NCBI GenBank assembly: GCA_002280515.1
Contig: NCEA01000031.1
Span: 46,142-110,141, forward strand
Origin: Rhodobacterales bacterium 32-67-9
GTDB lineage: Bacteria; Pseudomonadota; Alphaproteobacteria; Rhodobacterales; Rhodobacteraceae
Length of the DNA: 64,000 nucleotides
Direction of reading: 5' to 3'
In this document: positions 53,861 to 61,524 of the stretch, in pieces
Layout: each line of letters opens with the position of its first letter
How positions within the stretch are numbered: position 1 is the first letter of the stretch
Program-made: the position numbers and the translations under genes
Notes under the pieces: generated by a model
Database searches by the model: none
What the model saw: the letters and a program-made list of their open reading frames with translations, nothing else
What the model was told of the DNA's origin: nothing

Positions 53861-54211
53861 TTAGCCGGGGTCGTGGCCCGCCCGCGAGCCATCTGGCGCG
53901 CCGGCGCGGTCGGTCAGGCCGTAGTCGCGCCTGACCTCCGCGACCCGCAGCCGGTAGTCGGCGAAAAGGCCGCCGAGCCCTGCCGTCTGTGCTGCGCGGT
54001 GACGGGGCCGGCCGCGCCATTCCGCCACGGCGGCCTCGTCGCGGAAGAACGAGAGCGACAGGACCTTGCCGGGCGTGCTCAGGCTTTCGAAGCGTTCGAC
54101 GGAGATGAACCCGTCGATGCACTCCAGTTCCGCCCGAAGCGCCGCCGCGCGGGCGAGATAGGCCGCGCGCTGGCCCTCGGCCGGGGTCACTTCGAAGATC
54201 ACCGCGATCAT
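53861..54211 (-). CDS. Antibiotic biosynthesis monooxygenase (ABM)-domain protein
   Basis: The 116-residue protein has a dimeric alpha-beta barrel pattern (MIAVIFEVTPAEGQRAAYLARAAALRAELECIDGFISVERFESL...KVLSLSFFRDEAAVAEW). ABM-fold proteins include heme-degrading and quinol oxygenases; the precise function is unknown. It is coupled to the NIPSNAP gene by an ATGA overlap. Confidence 0.88.
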   Translation of the reverse strand: MIAVIFEVTPAEGQRAAYLARAAALRAELECIDGFISVERFESLSTPGKVLSLSFFRDEAAVAEWRGRPRHRAAQTAGLGGLFADYRLRVAEVRRDYGLTDRAGAPDGSRAGHDPG

Positions 54212-54525
54212 TGTGCAGGTTTCCGGTCGACGCGGCGGATGAAGGCACGCTCCTCGCCGAGAATGAACCTCTCGCGGTGGGCAAAGGCGTAATTCTCCTG
54301 CCCGAGCGGATCGGCGGCGAGCCGGGCGCGGTAGGCCTCGTAGGCAGCGAGGTTCTCGATGTCGTAGATCCCGTAGGCGCGGGTGGCCGAGCCTTCGTGC
54401 GGGGCGTAATAGCCGATGAGCGCGGCACCGCAGCGCGGGATCGCCTCACTCCAGGTGCGGGCATAGGTTTCGAACGCGGCGCGCTTGGCCGGGTCGATGC
54501 GGTAGCGGATCAGGCAGGTCAGCAT
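54208..54525 (-). CDS. NIPSNAP-family protein
   Basis: The ATG at 54,525 gives 105 residues with the NIPSNAP/dimeric alpha-beta barrel pattern (LTCLIRYRIDPAKRAAFETYARTWSEAIPRCGAALIGYY, AAYEAYRARLAADPLGQENYAFA, FI). It heads an operon with the ABM gene and diverges from an ArsR gene whose likely operator lies between. Confidence 0.9.
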   Translation of the reverse strand: MLTCLIRYRIDPAKRAAFETYARTWSEAIPRCGAALIGYYAPHEGSATRAYGIYDIENLAAYEAYRARLAADPLGQENYAFAHRERFILGEERAFIRRVDRKPAQ

Positions 54526-54571
54526 GGTGTCACCTCGGGTTTGCCCTTGGGTGATAGCCGATGGACGCGCA

Positions 54572-54590
54572 ATCATGCTTCGTTTATGAT
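54572..54590. promoter_or_regulatory. Inverted repeat ATCAT-N9-ATGAT, candidate ArsR operator
   Basis: The repeat (arms 54,572-54,576 and 54,586-54,590) lies between the divergent starts at 54,525 and 54,597. It resembles ArsR-family operators (ATCA...TGAT) and would cover both promoters. Confidence 0.5.
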
Positions 54591-54596
54591 CGAACC

Positions 54597-55274
54597 ATGG
54601 CAGAGGGTCCGAACATATCCCGCGTGGCGGCGCTGATCGGCGATCCGGCGCGGGCCAGCATCCTCGTCGCGCTGATGCGCGGTCAGGCGCTGACGGTGAG
54701 CGAACTGGCAACCGAGGCCGGCGTCGGCCTGCCCACCGCGTCGAGCCATCTGGCGCAGCTTCAGGCCGGCGGGCTGGTGGCGCCGCGCAAGGAGGGGCGG
54801 CACAAGTATTTCCGGCTCGCGTCGGAGGGGGCCGCCGGGGTGATCGAGGCGCTGATGGGCTTTGCGGGCGACCTGCCGGCGCCGAAGCGTGCGCCCGGAC
54901 CGCGCGACCCTGCGCTGAGGCGGGCGCGGGTCTGCTACAACCACCTTGCCGGCGAGATGGGGGTACGGCTTTACGACAGCCTGATCGCGCGCGGGCATCT
55001 GGTCACCGGGACGGAGGGGATGACGCTCAGTCCCGGGGGCTGGGACTTCGCTTCGGATTTCGGAATAACCTCCGGAAGCTTCGCCGGCCTCCGGCCGCCG
55101 CTTTGCCGCGAATGCCTCGACTGGAGCGCCCGGCGAAGCCATCTCGGCGGCCGGCTTGGCCGCGCCTTTCTCGGGGCGATCGAGGCGAAGGGCTGGGCGC
55201 GGCGGCTGGCCGGAACCCGGATCATCGCCTTCACCCCGGAGGGGGAGCGCGCCTTCGCGCGGGCTTTCCCATGA
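54597..55274 (+). CDS. ArsR-family transcriptional regulator with extended C-terminus
   Basis: The ATG at 54,597 gives 225 residues. The winged helix-turn-helix occupies ~5-75 (ISRVAALIGDPARASILVALMRGQALTVSELATEAGVGLPTASSHLAQLQAGGLVAPRKEGRHKYFRL). The C-terminal domain has no metal CxC site in the helix, but carries CRECLDWSARRSHLGGRLG, typical of larger ArsR-type regulators linked to NIPSNAP/ABM genes. An ATG at 54,561 is possible but overlaps the operator. Confidence 0.9.
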   Translation: MAEGPNISRVAALIGDPARASILVALMRGQALTVSELATEAGVGLPTASSHLAQLQAGGLVAPRKEGRHKYFRLASEGAAGVIEALMGFAGDLPAPKRAPGPRDPALRRARVCYNHLAGEMGVRLYDSLIARGHLVTGTEGMTLSPGGWDFASDFGITSGSFAGLRPPLCRECLDWSARRSHLGGRLGRAFLGAIEAKGWARRLAGTRIIAFTPEGERAFARAFP

Positions 55275-55332
55275 CGGGGTTCTGGCCCACGATTTAGCGT
55301 CGGGACATTGCCGGGGCCGAGGGATGAATCGC

Positions 55333-55361
55333 TTGACGCCGCCCGGCAATGGCCGTACATG
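55333..55361 (+). promoter_or_regulatory. Candidate sigma-70 promoter of rpmB
   Basis: TTGACG (55,333-55,338), a 17-base spacer and TACATG (55,356-55,361) lie about 95 bases before the rpmB start. The boxes and spacing match the housekeeping consensus well. Confidence 0.55.
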
Positions 55362-55453
55362 GCGCGGACGGAATTCGGGGTCGTCGCTTTCGCGGCGCCC
55401 ATAGCTGTTAGCCTGAGGCCGGGCACGAGGCCCGAAGAACAAGGAAGAACCCC

Positions 55454-55738
55454 ATGTCGCGCGTCTGCGAACTGACCGGTAAGGGCCCGATGTCGGGCAA
55501 CAATGTGAGCCACGCGAACAACAAGTCGCGCCGCCGCTTCCTGCCGAACCTGAACGATGTCACGCTCATCTCCGACGCGCTTGGCCAGTCGTTCAAGCTG
55601 AAGATCTCGGCCGCGGCCCTGCGCTCGGTCGACCATCGCGGTGGTCTCGACGCCTTCCTCGCCAAGGCGAAGGACGAGGAACTGTCCTCGAAGGCACTGA
55701 AGATCAAGAAGGACATCGCCAAGTCGCTGGCCGCCTGA
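55454..55738 (+). CDS. rpmB: 50S ribosomal protein L28
   Basis: The 94-residue protein begins [33 protein letters not shown], the L28 signature, and is the longer alphaproteobacterial form. AAGGAAG precedes the ATG. Confidence 0.98.
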   Translation: MSRVCELTGKGPMSGNNVSHANNKSRRRFLPNLNDVTLISDALGQSFKLKISAAALRSVDHRGGLDAFLAKAKDEELSSKALKIKKDIAKSLAA

Positions 55739-55762
55739 GCCGGCCACTTTGGACGACGGATA

Positions 55763-55794
55763 CGGCCCCGCCCCGGCGGGGCCGCTTCGTTTTG
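55763..55794 (+). terminator. Probable terminator of rpmB
   Basis: Arms CGGCCCCGC and GCGGGGCCG form a strong stem 25 bases after the stop, followed by CTTCGTTTT. The T-run is short and offset, so confidence is moderate. Confidence 0.6.
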
Positions 55795-55834
55795 ACCGGT
55801 TCCCTTTGCCCGCGGCGGGGCTTATGGCGGGGCC

Positions 55835-56110
55835 ATGATCCGGCAAACCTCCCGATCCCTGCTCTTTGTCTTGCTGATGCTGGCCATCGGCGGGATCGGT
55901 CTTGTCGCGGCCGCGACCGGGCAACCCACCGGCGAGACGCATCTTTGCCCCGACCTTGCGCTGGTGCTCCTGTCGGTGCTCGACATCGCGCTGCCCGACC
56001 TGACCCGCCTGCCCGGCGCGGCAGAGGTGCCGGTGCCCGATCTGGTCGTGGCGCCCGCTGCCCGCATCGCACCGGTATTTCGGGCGCGGGGGCCCCCGGT
56101 TTCGGCCTGA
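55835..56110 (+). CDS. Small hydrophobic exported protein, unknown
   Basis: The ATG at 55,835 gives 91 residues with an N-terminal hydrophobic segment (LLFVLLMLAIGGIGLVAAATG) and a Pro/Leu/Val-rich remainder with one cysteine (THLCPDLALVLLSVLDIALPDL). No domain is recognised. It lies 35 bases before the copper chaperone gene, which suggests co-expression. Coding status is less certain than for neighbours. Confidence 0.5.
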   Translation: MIRQTSRSLLFVLLMLAIGGIGLVAAATGQPTGETHLCPDLALVLLSVLDIALPDLTRLPGAAEVPVPDLVVAPAARIAPVFRARGPPVSA

Positions 56111-56145
56111 TCCGACCATCAGACCGAAACCAGAGGGCAAATGAC

Positions 56146-56580
56146 ATGACTTTCCTGAAATCCGGACTGGCCGCGCTCGCGCTCGGCTTTGCACTTCCCG
56201 CCTTTGCAGCGGAGACCATCACCATCAGCGATCCCTACGCCCGCTTCATGCCGGGCGCGATGGCGGGCGCCGCCTTCATGGTGATCGAGAATCACGGCGC
56301 CGAGGACGACCGGCTGGTCGATGTCGCCTCGGACGTGGCGCAGAAGGTGCAACTGCACACCCACAAGGCCGGCGCCGACGGGATGATGCAGATGATCCAC
56401 GTACCCGAAGGCTTTCCGGTTCCGGCCGGCGGCAGTCACGCGCTTCAGCGCGGCGGCGATCACGTGATGTTCATGGGGCTGAACGAGCGGCCGGCGGAGG
56501 GCGCGATCGTCTCGGTCACGCTGACCTTCGAGAAGGCGGGTGAAATCACCGTCGAGGTTCCGGTCGACAGCGCGCGCTGA
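56146..56580 (+). CDS. Copper chaperone PCu(A)C
   Basis: The 144-residue periplasmic protein has a signal peptide (LAALALGFALPAFAAE) and the cupredoxin-like PCuAC pattern: YARFMPGAMAGAAFMVIENHG, KVQLHTHKAGADGMMQM and GGDHVMFMGLNE, supplying the His/Met copper(I) ligands. It delivers copper to cytochrome oxidase CuA. The ATG at 56,146 follows AGAGGG. Confidence 0.93.
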   Translation: MTFLKSGLAALALGFALPAFAAETITISDPYARFMPGAMAGAAFMVIENHGAEDDRLVDVASDVAQKVQLHTHKAGADGMMQMIHVPEGFPVPAGGSHALQRGGDHVMFMGLNERPAEGAIVSVTLTFEKAGEITVEVPVDSAR

Positions 56581-56680
56581 ACGTTCCGGGAGGCGGCGGC
56601 AGGGTTTCCGTGCGCGGAATCTTCCGGCCTTGACCGCTGCGGCCCGGCCGCGCGCCAATGATGAGGCAGGGCCGGGCCGT

Positions 56681-56700
56681 TCGCGACATCGGTGTCGCGA
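56681..56700. repeat. Perfect hairpin TCGCGACA-TCGG-TGTCGCGA
   Basis: Eight-base arms enclose TCGG in the 202-base gap between the copper chaperone and the 2OG oxygenase. There is no T-run, so it is not a classical terminator; it may be a transcript end signal of another type or an operator. Confidence 0.4.
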
Positions 56701-56782
56701 TCCGCGCGGATTTCGGACCGCTGCCGGCGCATCACGGCGATGCCCGCCGGTTCGCGCGGGCCCCCTCCGCCAGAGTGCCCCC

Positions 56783-57334
56783 ATGTTCGCGCCCTACACC
56801 CTTCCAGACGCCTTCAGCGGCCCCGATTGCGACCGCATCATCGCCCTTGCCACGGCTGAACCGCTGGCCGATGCCGGCCTCGTCCGCAATGCCTCCGACC
56901 ACAATATCCGCCGCTCCGACCTTGCCTGGCTCGACGAGCGCGAGGGGGCGGGCTGGGTGATGGAGCGGATCATCGGCATCGTCGCGCGCGCCAATCGCGA
57001 GGTCTTCGATTTTGCGCTGAGCGAGTTTGCCGAAAGCCCACAGGTCGCGCGTTACGGTGCTGATCGCGAGGGCCATTTCGACTGGCATTCCGATATCGGC
57101 ACCGGCGCGGTCGCGGCGCGGCGCAAGTTGACCATGGTCGTGCAGTTGTCCGATCCGGGTGCCTATCGCGGCGGTGTGCTAGAGGTGATGCCGGATGCCC
57201 ATGTCCGGGCGGCCGAGCCGGCGCGGGGGGCGGCGACGCTGTTCCCGAGTTTCGTGCTCCACCGGGTGACGCCGGTGACCGAGGGCACGCGCTGGTCGCT
57301 GACGATCTGGGCGCATGGGCCGGCATTCCGCTGA
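56783..57334 (+). CDS. 2-oxoglutarate/Fe(II)-dependent dioxygenase (prolyl hydroxylase type)
   Basis: The 183-residue protein shows the facial triad in GHFDWHSDI (His...Asp near residues 101-103) and SFVLHRVTPVTEG (distal His near 160), with RWSLTIWAHG giving the 2OG-binding Arg. The double-stranded beta-helix pattern (LTMVVQLSDPGAYRGGVLEVM) matches the 2OG-FeII_Oxy prolyl-hydroxylase group. Substrate unknown. Confidence 0.93.
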   Translation: MFAPYTLPDAFSGPDCDRIIALATAEPLADAGLVRNASDHNIRRSDLAWLDEREGAGWVMERIIGIVARANREVFDFALSEFAESPQVARYGADREGHFDWHSDIGTGAVAARRKLTMVVQLSDPGAYRGGVLEVMPDAHVRAAEPARGAATLFPSFVLHRVTPVTEGTRWSLTIWAHGPAFR

Positions 57335-57349
57335 CGGACGGCGGGGAGA

Positions 57350-57413
57350 GGGGGCGCTGCCCCCATGGGGCCCGTGCGGGCCATTCCCCCGAGGTATTTT
57401 CGAACAGAAGAAG
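57350..57413 (+). repeat. Intergenic hairpin plus GAGGTATTTT element
   Basis: GGGGGC-GCT-GCCCCC (57,350-57,364) is followed by CCCCCGAGGTATTTTCGAAC from 57,386. The same GAGGTATTT core lies at the ribD/kpsC junction. It fills the gap between convergent oxygenase and sirtuin genes. I recall similar sequences after many Rhodobacteraceae genes; a genome count would confirm. Confidence 0.45.
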
Positions 57414-57419
57414 CCGGGG

Positions 57420-58121
57420 TCAGTCGAGAAGCGACGCGACCCAGTCCGGGACAACGCGCGATGCGGGGCCGTGGCGGGCTTCGTCGAAGTGGCCGGCGTT
57501 CTCTGAGGGTTCGAGGTTGAGCTCGCAGGTCCGCGCCCCGGCCTGTCGTGCCGCGGCGGCGAAGCCGGCGGCGGGGTAGACGGTGCCGGAGGTGCCGATC
57601 GAGACGAAAAGCCCGGCGCCGGTCAGCGCCCTGCCGATCCGGTCCATGTGGTAAGGCGTCTCGCCGAACCAGACGACATCGGGACGGGTGGCGGGGCGGG
57701 CGCAGGCGGGGCAAGGATCGGACGCCGCCATCGTCTCGGGCGCCGGCCAGCGGTGGCCGCAGGCGGCGCAAAGCGCGCGCAGATGGGTGCCGTGCATGTG
57801 GATGACATCCTCGCTGCCGGCCTCTTCGTGCAGGTCGTCGACATTCTGGGTGATCAGCGTCACCCCGCCCCGCCAGTGCCGTTGCAGCCGCGCCAGTGCC
57901 ACATGCGCGGGGTTCGGGCGGGCCGCGCGCACCCGTTCGCGCCGCCAATTGTAGAAGGCGAGCACGAAGCCCGGGTCGCGGGCGAAGCCTTCGGGCGTCG
58001 CGAGGTCGCGCCAGTCGTAGCGCGACCAGAGCCCGCCCACGTCGCGGAAGGTGCCGAGCCCGCTTTCGGCCGAGATCCCGGCCCCGGTCAGGATGACGAT
58101 ATGCGGGTTCGGTTTTGACAT
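57420..58121 (-). CDS. cobB: NAD-dependent protein deacylase (sirtuin, CobB-type)
   Basis: The 233-residue enzyme has the NAD-binding GAGISAESGLGTFRD (14-27), TQNVDDLHEEAG, catalytic His in HMHGTH (110) and a structural zinc site CAACG...CPAC (118/121 and 137/140). The Tyr and Arg (YDWRDL/FYNWRRERV) of the acyl pocket suggest desuccinylase-type CobB. It removes acyl groups from lysines using NAD. Confidence 0.95.
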   Translation of the reverse strand: MSKPNPHIVILTGAGISAESGLGTFRDVGGLWSRYDWRDLATPEGFARDPGFVLAFYNWRRERVRAARPNPAHVALARLQRHWRGGVTLITQNVDDLHEEAGSEDVIHMHGTHLRALCAACGHRWPAPETMAASDPCPACARPATRPDVVWFGETPYHMDRIGRALTGAGLFVSIGTSGTVYPAAGFAAAARQAGARTCELNLEPSENAGHFDEARHGPASRVVPDWVASLLD

Positions 58122-58163
58122 CGGCCGGTTCCTCTGCGATGGCCCCTTGAAAGCGGAGGTTCC

Positions 58164-58622
58164 ATGCACCGTATCCTCTTCGTCTGTCTCGGCAACATCT
58201 GCCGCTCTCCTGCCGCCGAGGCGGTCTTTGCCACGCGGGCGCGGGCGGCGGGGCTGGCGGTCGCCGTCGACAGCGCCGCGACCAGCGACTGGCAGGTCGG
58301 CGACCCGCCCTATCCGCCGATGGTCGCGGCGGCGGCGGCGCGCGGCTACGACCTTGCGCCGCTCCGGGCGCGGCAGGTGGGGCCAGGGGATTTCGCGGCG
58401 TTCGACCTCATCCTCGCGATGGACCGGTCCAACCTCGCGGCGCTTGCCGCGATGCGTCCGGCCGGCAATCTGACCGCGCTCAGGCTCTTTCTCGACGGGG
58501 TGGAGAGAATCGCGGCGGACGAGGTGCCGGACCCCTGGTACACCCGCGATTTCGAGGCGGCCCTCGACCTGATCGAGGCGGGGGCGGATGCGCTTGTCGC
58601 GCGGCTGGCGCGGGGCCGTTGA
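58164..58622 (+). CDS. Low molecular weight protein-tyrosine phosphatase family
   Basis: The 152-residue protein has the P-loop VCLGNICRSPAAEAVF (residues 7-22, catalytic Cys8 and Arg14) and the general acid Asp in VPDPWYTRDFEAA near 122. This is complete for an LMW-PTP. It may dephosphorylate tyrosine kinases of polysaccharide export or arsenate-related substrates; context gives no partner. Confidence 0.95.
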   Translation: MHRILFVCLGNICRSPAAEAVFATRARAAGLAVAVDSAATSDWQVGDPPYPPMVAAAAARGYDLAPLRARQVGPGDFAAFDLILAMDRSNLAALAAMRPAGNLTALRLFLDGVERIAADEVPDPWYTRDFEAALDLIEAGADALVARLARGR

Positions 58623-58626
58623 GCGG

Positions 58627-58926
58627 CTATTGCGAGCAGACCTGCTCGGCCGTGGTGACGAAGCTCGCGTAGCGGGTCCAGAATTCGCGGTGGCGCGTGC
58701 TGCCGGAGAGGCGCACTTCCTGTGCCTTGGCCGGGTCGCGGAAGAAGCTCGCCGCAAGCCTCTGGTCGGCGCCCGACAGGGTCAGGTTGGCGACCCGCTG
58801 GATGCAGTCGCAGAGCAGCAGGTTGGCGGCACGGTTGGATTGAATGCAGGCCGAATTGATCGGCCCTGCCGTGCCGGCGACCGGGGTTGCCACGCATATC
58901 GCCGCAGCCAGCATGGCTGACTTCAT
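58627..58926 (-). CDS. Small secreted cysteine-rich protein, unknown function
   Basis: The ATG at 58,926 gives 99 residues with a signal peptide (MLAAAICVATPVAGTAG). The mature part has Cys residues in INSACIQS, LLLCDCIQ and EQVCSQ, plus DQRLAASFFRDPAKAQEVR. Homologues in Rhodobacteraceae are labelled 'arginine transporter' in some databases without evident basis. Function unknown. It is convergent with the phosphatase gene. Confidence 0.85.
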   Translation of the reverse strand: MKSAMLAAAICVATPVAGTAGPINSACIQSNRAANLLLCDCIQRVANLTLSGADQRLAASFFRDPAKAQEVRLSGSTRHREFWTRYASFVTTAEQVCSQ

Positions 58927-59048
58927 CCCTCGGCCCCGCACCCTTCGGCGCGCCGGCTGGTTCCGGCGTCGCGTCACACGTCCGGGGCGAGTATGCCCGG
59001 ATCGGCCCGGCGGCGCAATTCCGGAGTGGAGCGGGTGGGGTGCTGCAC

Positions 59049-59246
59049 TCAGGCGATCCGCCTGGCGGGGTAGCCTTCGGCCTTGAGCGCCGACAGGATC
59101 GCCTCCGGGGCGGCCGTCGTGGTGATGTTGGCGGTATGGGCGGCGATATCGACGACGACATCGGCCCTGCTGTCGAGTTCGATGACCGTCCGTTCGACCA
59201 CGGCCTTGCAATGGGCACAGGTCATGTCGGGGATCGAGAGTTTCAT
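59049..59246 (-). CDS. Heavy-metal-associated (HMA) domain protein, CopZ-like
   Basis: The 65-residue protein is a single HMA domain with the metal loop MTCAHCKAVVERTV (Cys near 10 and 13). Such proteins carry copper to P-type ATPases. No ATPase is adjacent; the PCu(A)C gene lies 2.5 kb away. GGAGGG precedes the ATG. Confidence 0.93.
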   Translation of the reverse strand: MKLSIPDMTCAHCKAVVERTVIELDSRADVVVDIAAHTANITTTAAPEAILSALKAEGYPARRIA

Positions 59247-59320
59247 GGAGGCCCTCCGTTTCGTTGCCGCATAGATCGGCCCCGGGGGCGGGAGTCGTCA
59301 AGCCCCGGTCACGCCGCCTG

Positions 59321-59599
59321 TCAGCTTCGGATCCTGAACCCGTCAGGCACGCCGTCGGGATCCGCCGGTTCGGTCCAGACATCGGTCACCCGCGCCGCCC
59401 CCGGACCCTCGCCCATCGCGGTGATCATCGCTTCTACCCGCGCCTCGGGACCCGCGACCAGCGCCTCGACCGAGCCGTCGTCGCGGTTGCCGACCCATCC
59501 CCTCACCCCGAGCAGTTCCGCCTCCGCCCGCGCCCAGGCCCGGTAGGCAACGCCCTGCACCCGTCCGGTGACGCGCACGGAGTAGGCGATGTCCTTCAT
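59321..59599 (-). CDS. acyP: Acylphosphatase
   Basis: The ATG at 59,599 gives 92 residues with the phosphate loop VTGRVQGVAYRAWARAEA (catalytic Arg near 20) and VRGWVGNRDDGSVEALVAG (catalytic Asn near 38). It hydrolyses acyl phosphates. It is divergent from the dehydrogenase gene. Confidence 0.95.
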   Translation of the reverse strand: MKDIAYSVRVTGRVQGVAYRAWARAEAELLGVRGWVGNRDDGSVEALVAGPEARVEAMITAMGEGPGAARVTDVWTEPADPDGVPDGFRIRS

Positions 59600-59712
59600 G
59601 CAATCCTCCTCCCTTCGATATCGGCGCCCTCGGTCTGCCTGCCAAGGATAGCACGGATCGCCGCGCTTGACCGCCGGTATGGCGGGGAATAACCGCAAGG
59701 CAGGGGGACGCC

Positions 59713-60717
59713 ATGAAGATCATCCGCACCGACCGCGAGCTTGAGACGCCGCATCTCGACGCCGAACTGCGCAAGCGGGGCGACCTGGTCCTGCTGCCCG
59801 ATGGAGTCAGTGAGGCGCACCTTGCCGAAGAAGTGGCCAAGGCCGACCTTCTTCTGATGTGCTACACCCCCATCACGGCGACGGTGATCGCTGCTGCACG
59901 GCGGCTGAAGGGGATCGTCAAATACGGGGTCGGCATCGACGCGATCGACATTCCGGCGGCGATCGCGCGCGGCATCCCCGTCGTCAACATCCCCGAATAT
60001 GCCGAGGAGACGGTGGCCGAGGGCGCCTTCACCCTGATGATCGCGCTCCTGAAGCGGCTTGTGCCGCTCGACTGGCAGATGCGGGCCGCGGGCTGGGCCT
60101 GGCCCGAGCCGCGCTGGATCGGGCAGGACGTGGCCGGCAAGACGGTGGGGATCGTCGGCCTCGGGCGGATCGGCCGCAGCTTCGCCCGCATGACCGGGCA
60201 GGGCTTCCGTGCCCGCGTCATCGCCTGCGATCCCGGGGTGAGCGCGGAGGACATGGCGGCGCTCGGGGTGGAGAAGGTGGCGTTGCCGGAGCTTCTGGCG
60301 CGGTCGGATGTCGTCTCGCTCCACTGCACGCTGAACGCCACGACACGCCATATCATCGGGGCCGCTGAACTCGCCAAGATGAAGCCCACGGCGTTCCTCA
60401 TCAACTCCTCGCGCGGCGCGCTGGTCGATGAGGCGGCGCTGGTCGCGGCGCTGACCGGGGGCCGCATCGCCGGCGCCGGGCTCGACGTGTTCTCGTCCGA
60501 ACCGCTCAGCCTTTCCGGCCACCTCATGAGCCCGCTCTACGCGCTTGCGAACGTGCTGATGCTGCCGCACCTGACCTTCTACACCGCCGAGGCGATGGCG
60601 CGGCTGGAACGCGAGACGCTGGAACGCTGCGACGAGGCGCTGGCGGGCCGGCCGCTGCTGGTCAAGTCGCGGGATCCTAGGTTGAGGGCGCAGCGGCGGG
60701 GGGTGCGGTTCGGGTAA
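59713..60717 (+). CDS. D-isomer-specific 2-hydroxyacid dehydrogenase (CtBP/SerA-like)
   Basis: The 334-residue enzyme has an NAD Rossmann motif GIVGLGRIGRSFARM near 146-160, with catalytic Arg in LINSSRGALVDE, Glu in DVFSSEPLS and His in LMLPHLTFYT. No regulatory ACT domain is present, unlike full SerA. Substrate is uncertain (phosphoglycerate-like hydroxyacid). Confidence 0.93.
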   Translation: MKIIRTDRELETPHLDAELRKRGDLVLLPDGVSEAHLAEEVAKADLLLMCYTPITATVIAAARRLKGIVKYGVGIDAIDIPAAIARGIPVVNIPEYAEETVAEGAFTLMIALLKRLVPLDWQMRAAGWAWPEPRWIGQDVAGKTVGIVGLGRIGRSFARMTGQGFRARVIACDPGVSAEDMAALGVEKVALPELLARSDVVSLHCTLNATTRHIIGAAELAKMKPTAFLINSSRGALVDEAALVAALTGGRIAGAGLDVFSSEPLSLSGHLMSPLYALANVLMLPHLTFYTAEAMARLERETLERCDEALAGRPLLVKSRDPRLRAQRRGVRFG

Positions 60718-61019
60718 CGCCCGGACCGGTGGAGCGCGCGTACGAATCCGGTTTGGAGCGCAGCACAAACCACCCGCGATGGCCCGGGCGACCAGCCCGG
60801 GCCGCGCCCGACCCTCGCCCGGGGAGGGCGCATGGCGACGTCAGTCTCACGAAAGCGGTTGGAGGGATGTGGCACGATAAAGCGCGCCGCTCAAGCGAAG
60901 TGCAGCGCCCTCCCAAGGCTCGGGCGCGGCCCTCGATTTCCTATCCGGCACTTGCACCGTCTTTCTGTCACGCCGCATCCCGGCTACCGTAAGATGTCCG
61001 AACAAGGAGGGGCGGCGAC
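60718..61019. repeat. Structured intergenic region with nested hairpins
   Basis: No gene is seen in these 302 bases. GGCCCGGGC (60,781-60,789) and GCCCGGGCC (60,795-60,803) form a perfect stem over GACCA, followed by GCGCCC...GGGCGC enclosing CCCTC...GAGGG. The compact, G+C-rich double hairpin is REP/BIME-like, and I recall similar elements in Rhodobacteraceae. A second possible role is transcription ending after the dehydrogenase. Confidence 0.55.
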
Positions 61020-61490
61020 ATGGAGCGACGCAGCGGAGACCTCGTGGACCTAGCGCTCGGGGGCGAATTCGATGTCATCGTCCACGGGTGCAACTGCTTC
61101 CACACGATGGGCGCGGGGATCGCCAAACTGATCCGCGCACGGTTCCCGGAGGCCTGCGCGGCCGACAAGGCGACCTCTTACGGGTCGGCTGACAAACTCG
61201 GCACGACCTCGTCGGCGCTCGTTGAGCGTGGAAACGTGCGGTTTCACGTCGAAAACGCCTATACGCAGCACCACTGGAAAGGCCCGGGCATCCGTGCCGA
61301 CTATCCTGCGATCAAGGCCTGTTTCGAGGCGGTCGCGCGGGACCATTACGGCGCCCGGATCGGCTATCCTATGATCGGCGCCGGTCTTGCGCGCGGCGAC
61401 TGGTCGATCATCGCGCCCCTGATCGACGCGGCCCTTGCAGGCCAGCGCCACACACTCGTCCTCCTCCGTCCTGACCCCATCCCCCATTGA
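61020..61490 (+). CDS. Macro-domain protein (ADP-ribose-1''-phosphatase/Poa1-like)
   Basis: The 156-residue macro domain has the ADP-ribose site [28 protein letters not shown] and [15 protein letters not shown] near 118-132. It likely binds or processes ADP-ribose derivatives. It lies 34 bases before lepA in the same direction. Confidence 0.93.
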   Translation: MERRSGDLVDLALGGEFDVIVHGCNCFHTMGAGIAKLIRARFPEACAADKATSYGSADKLGTTSSALVERGNVRFHVENAYTQHHWKGPGIRADYPAIKACFEAVARDHYGARIGYPMIGAGLARGDWSIIAPLIDAALAGQRHTLVLLRPDPIPH

Positions 61491-61524
61491 CCGCCCGCCA
61501 TTTCCCGAGCATATCGCGCGGATC

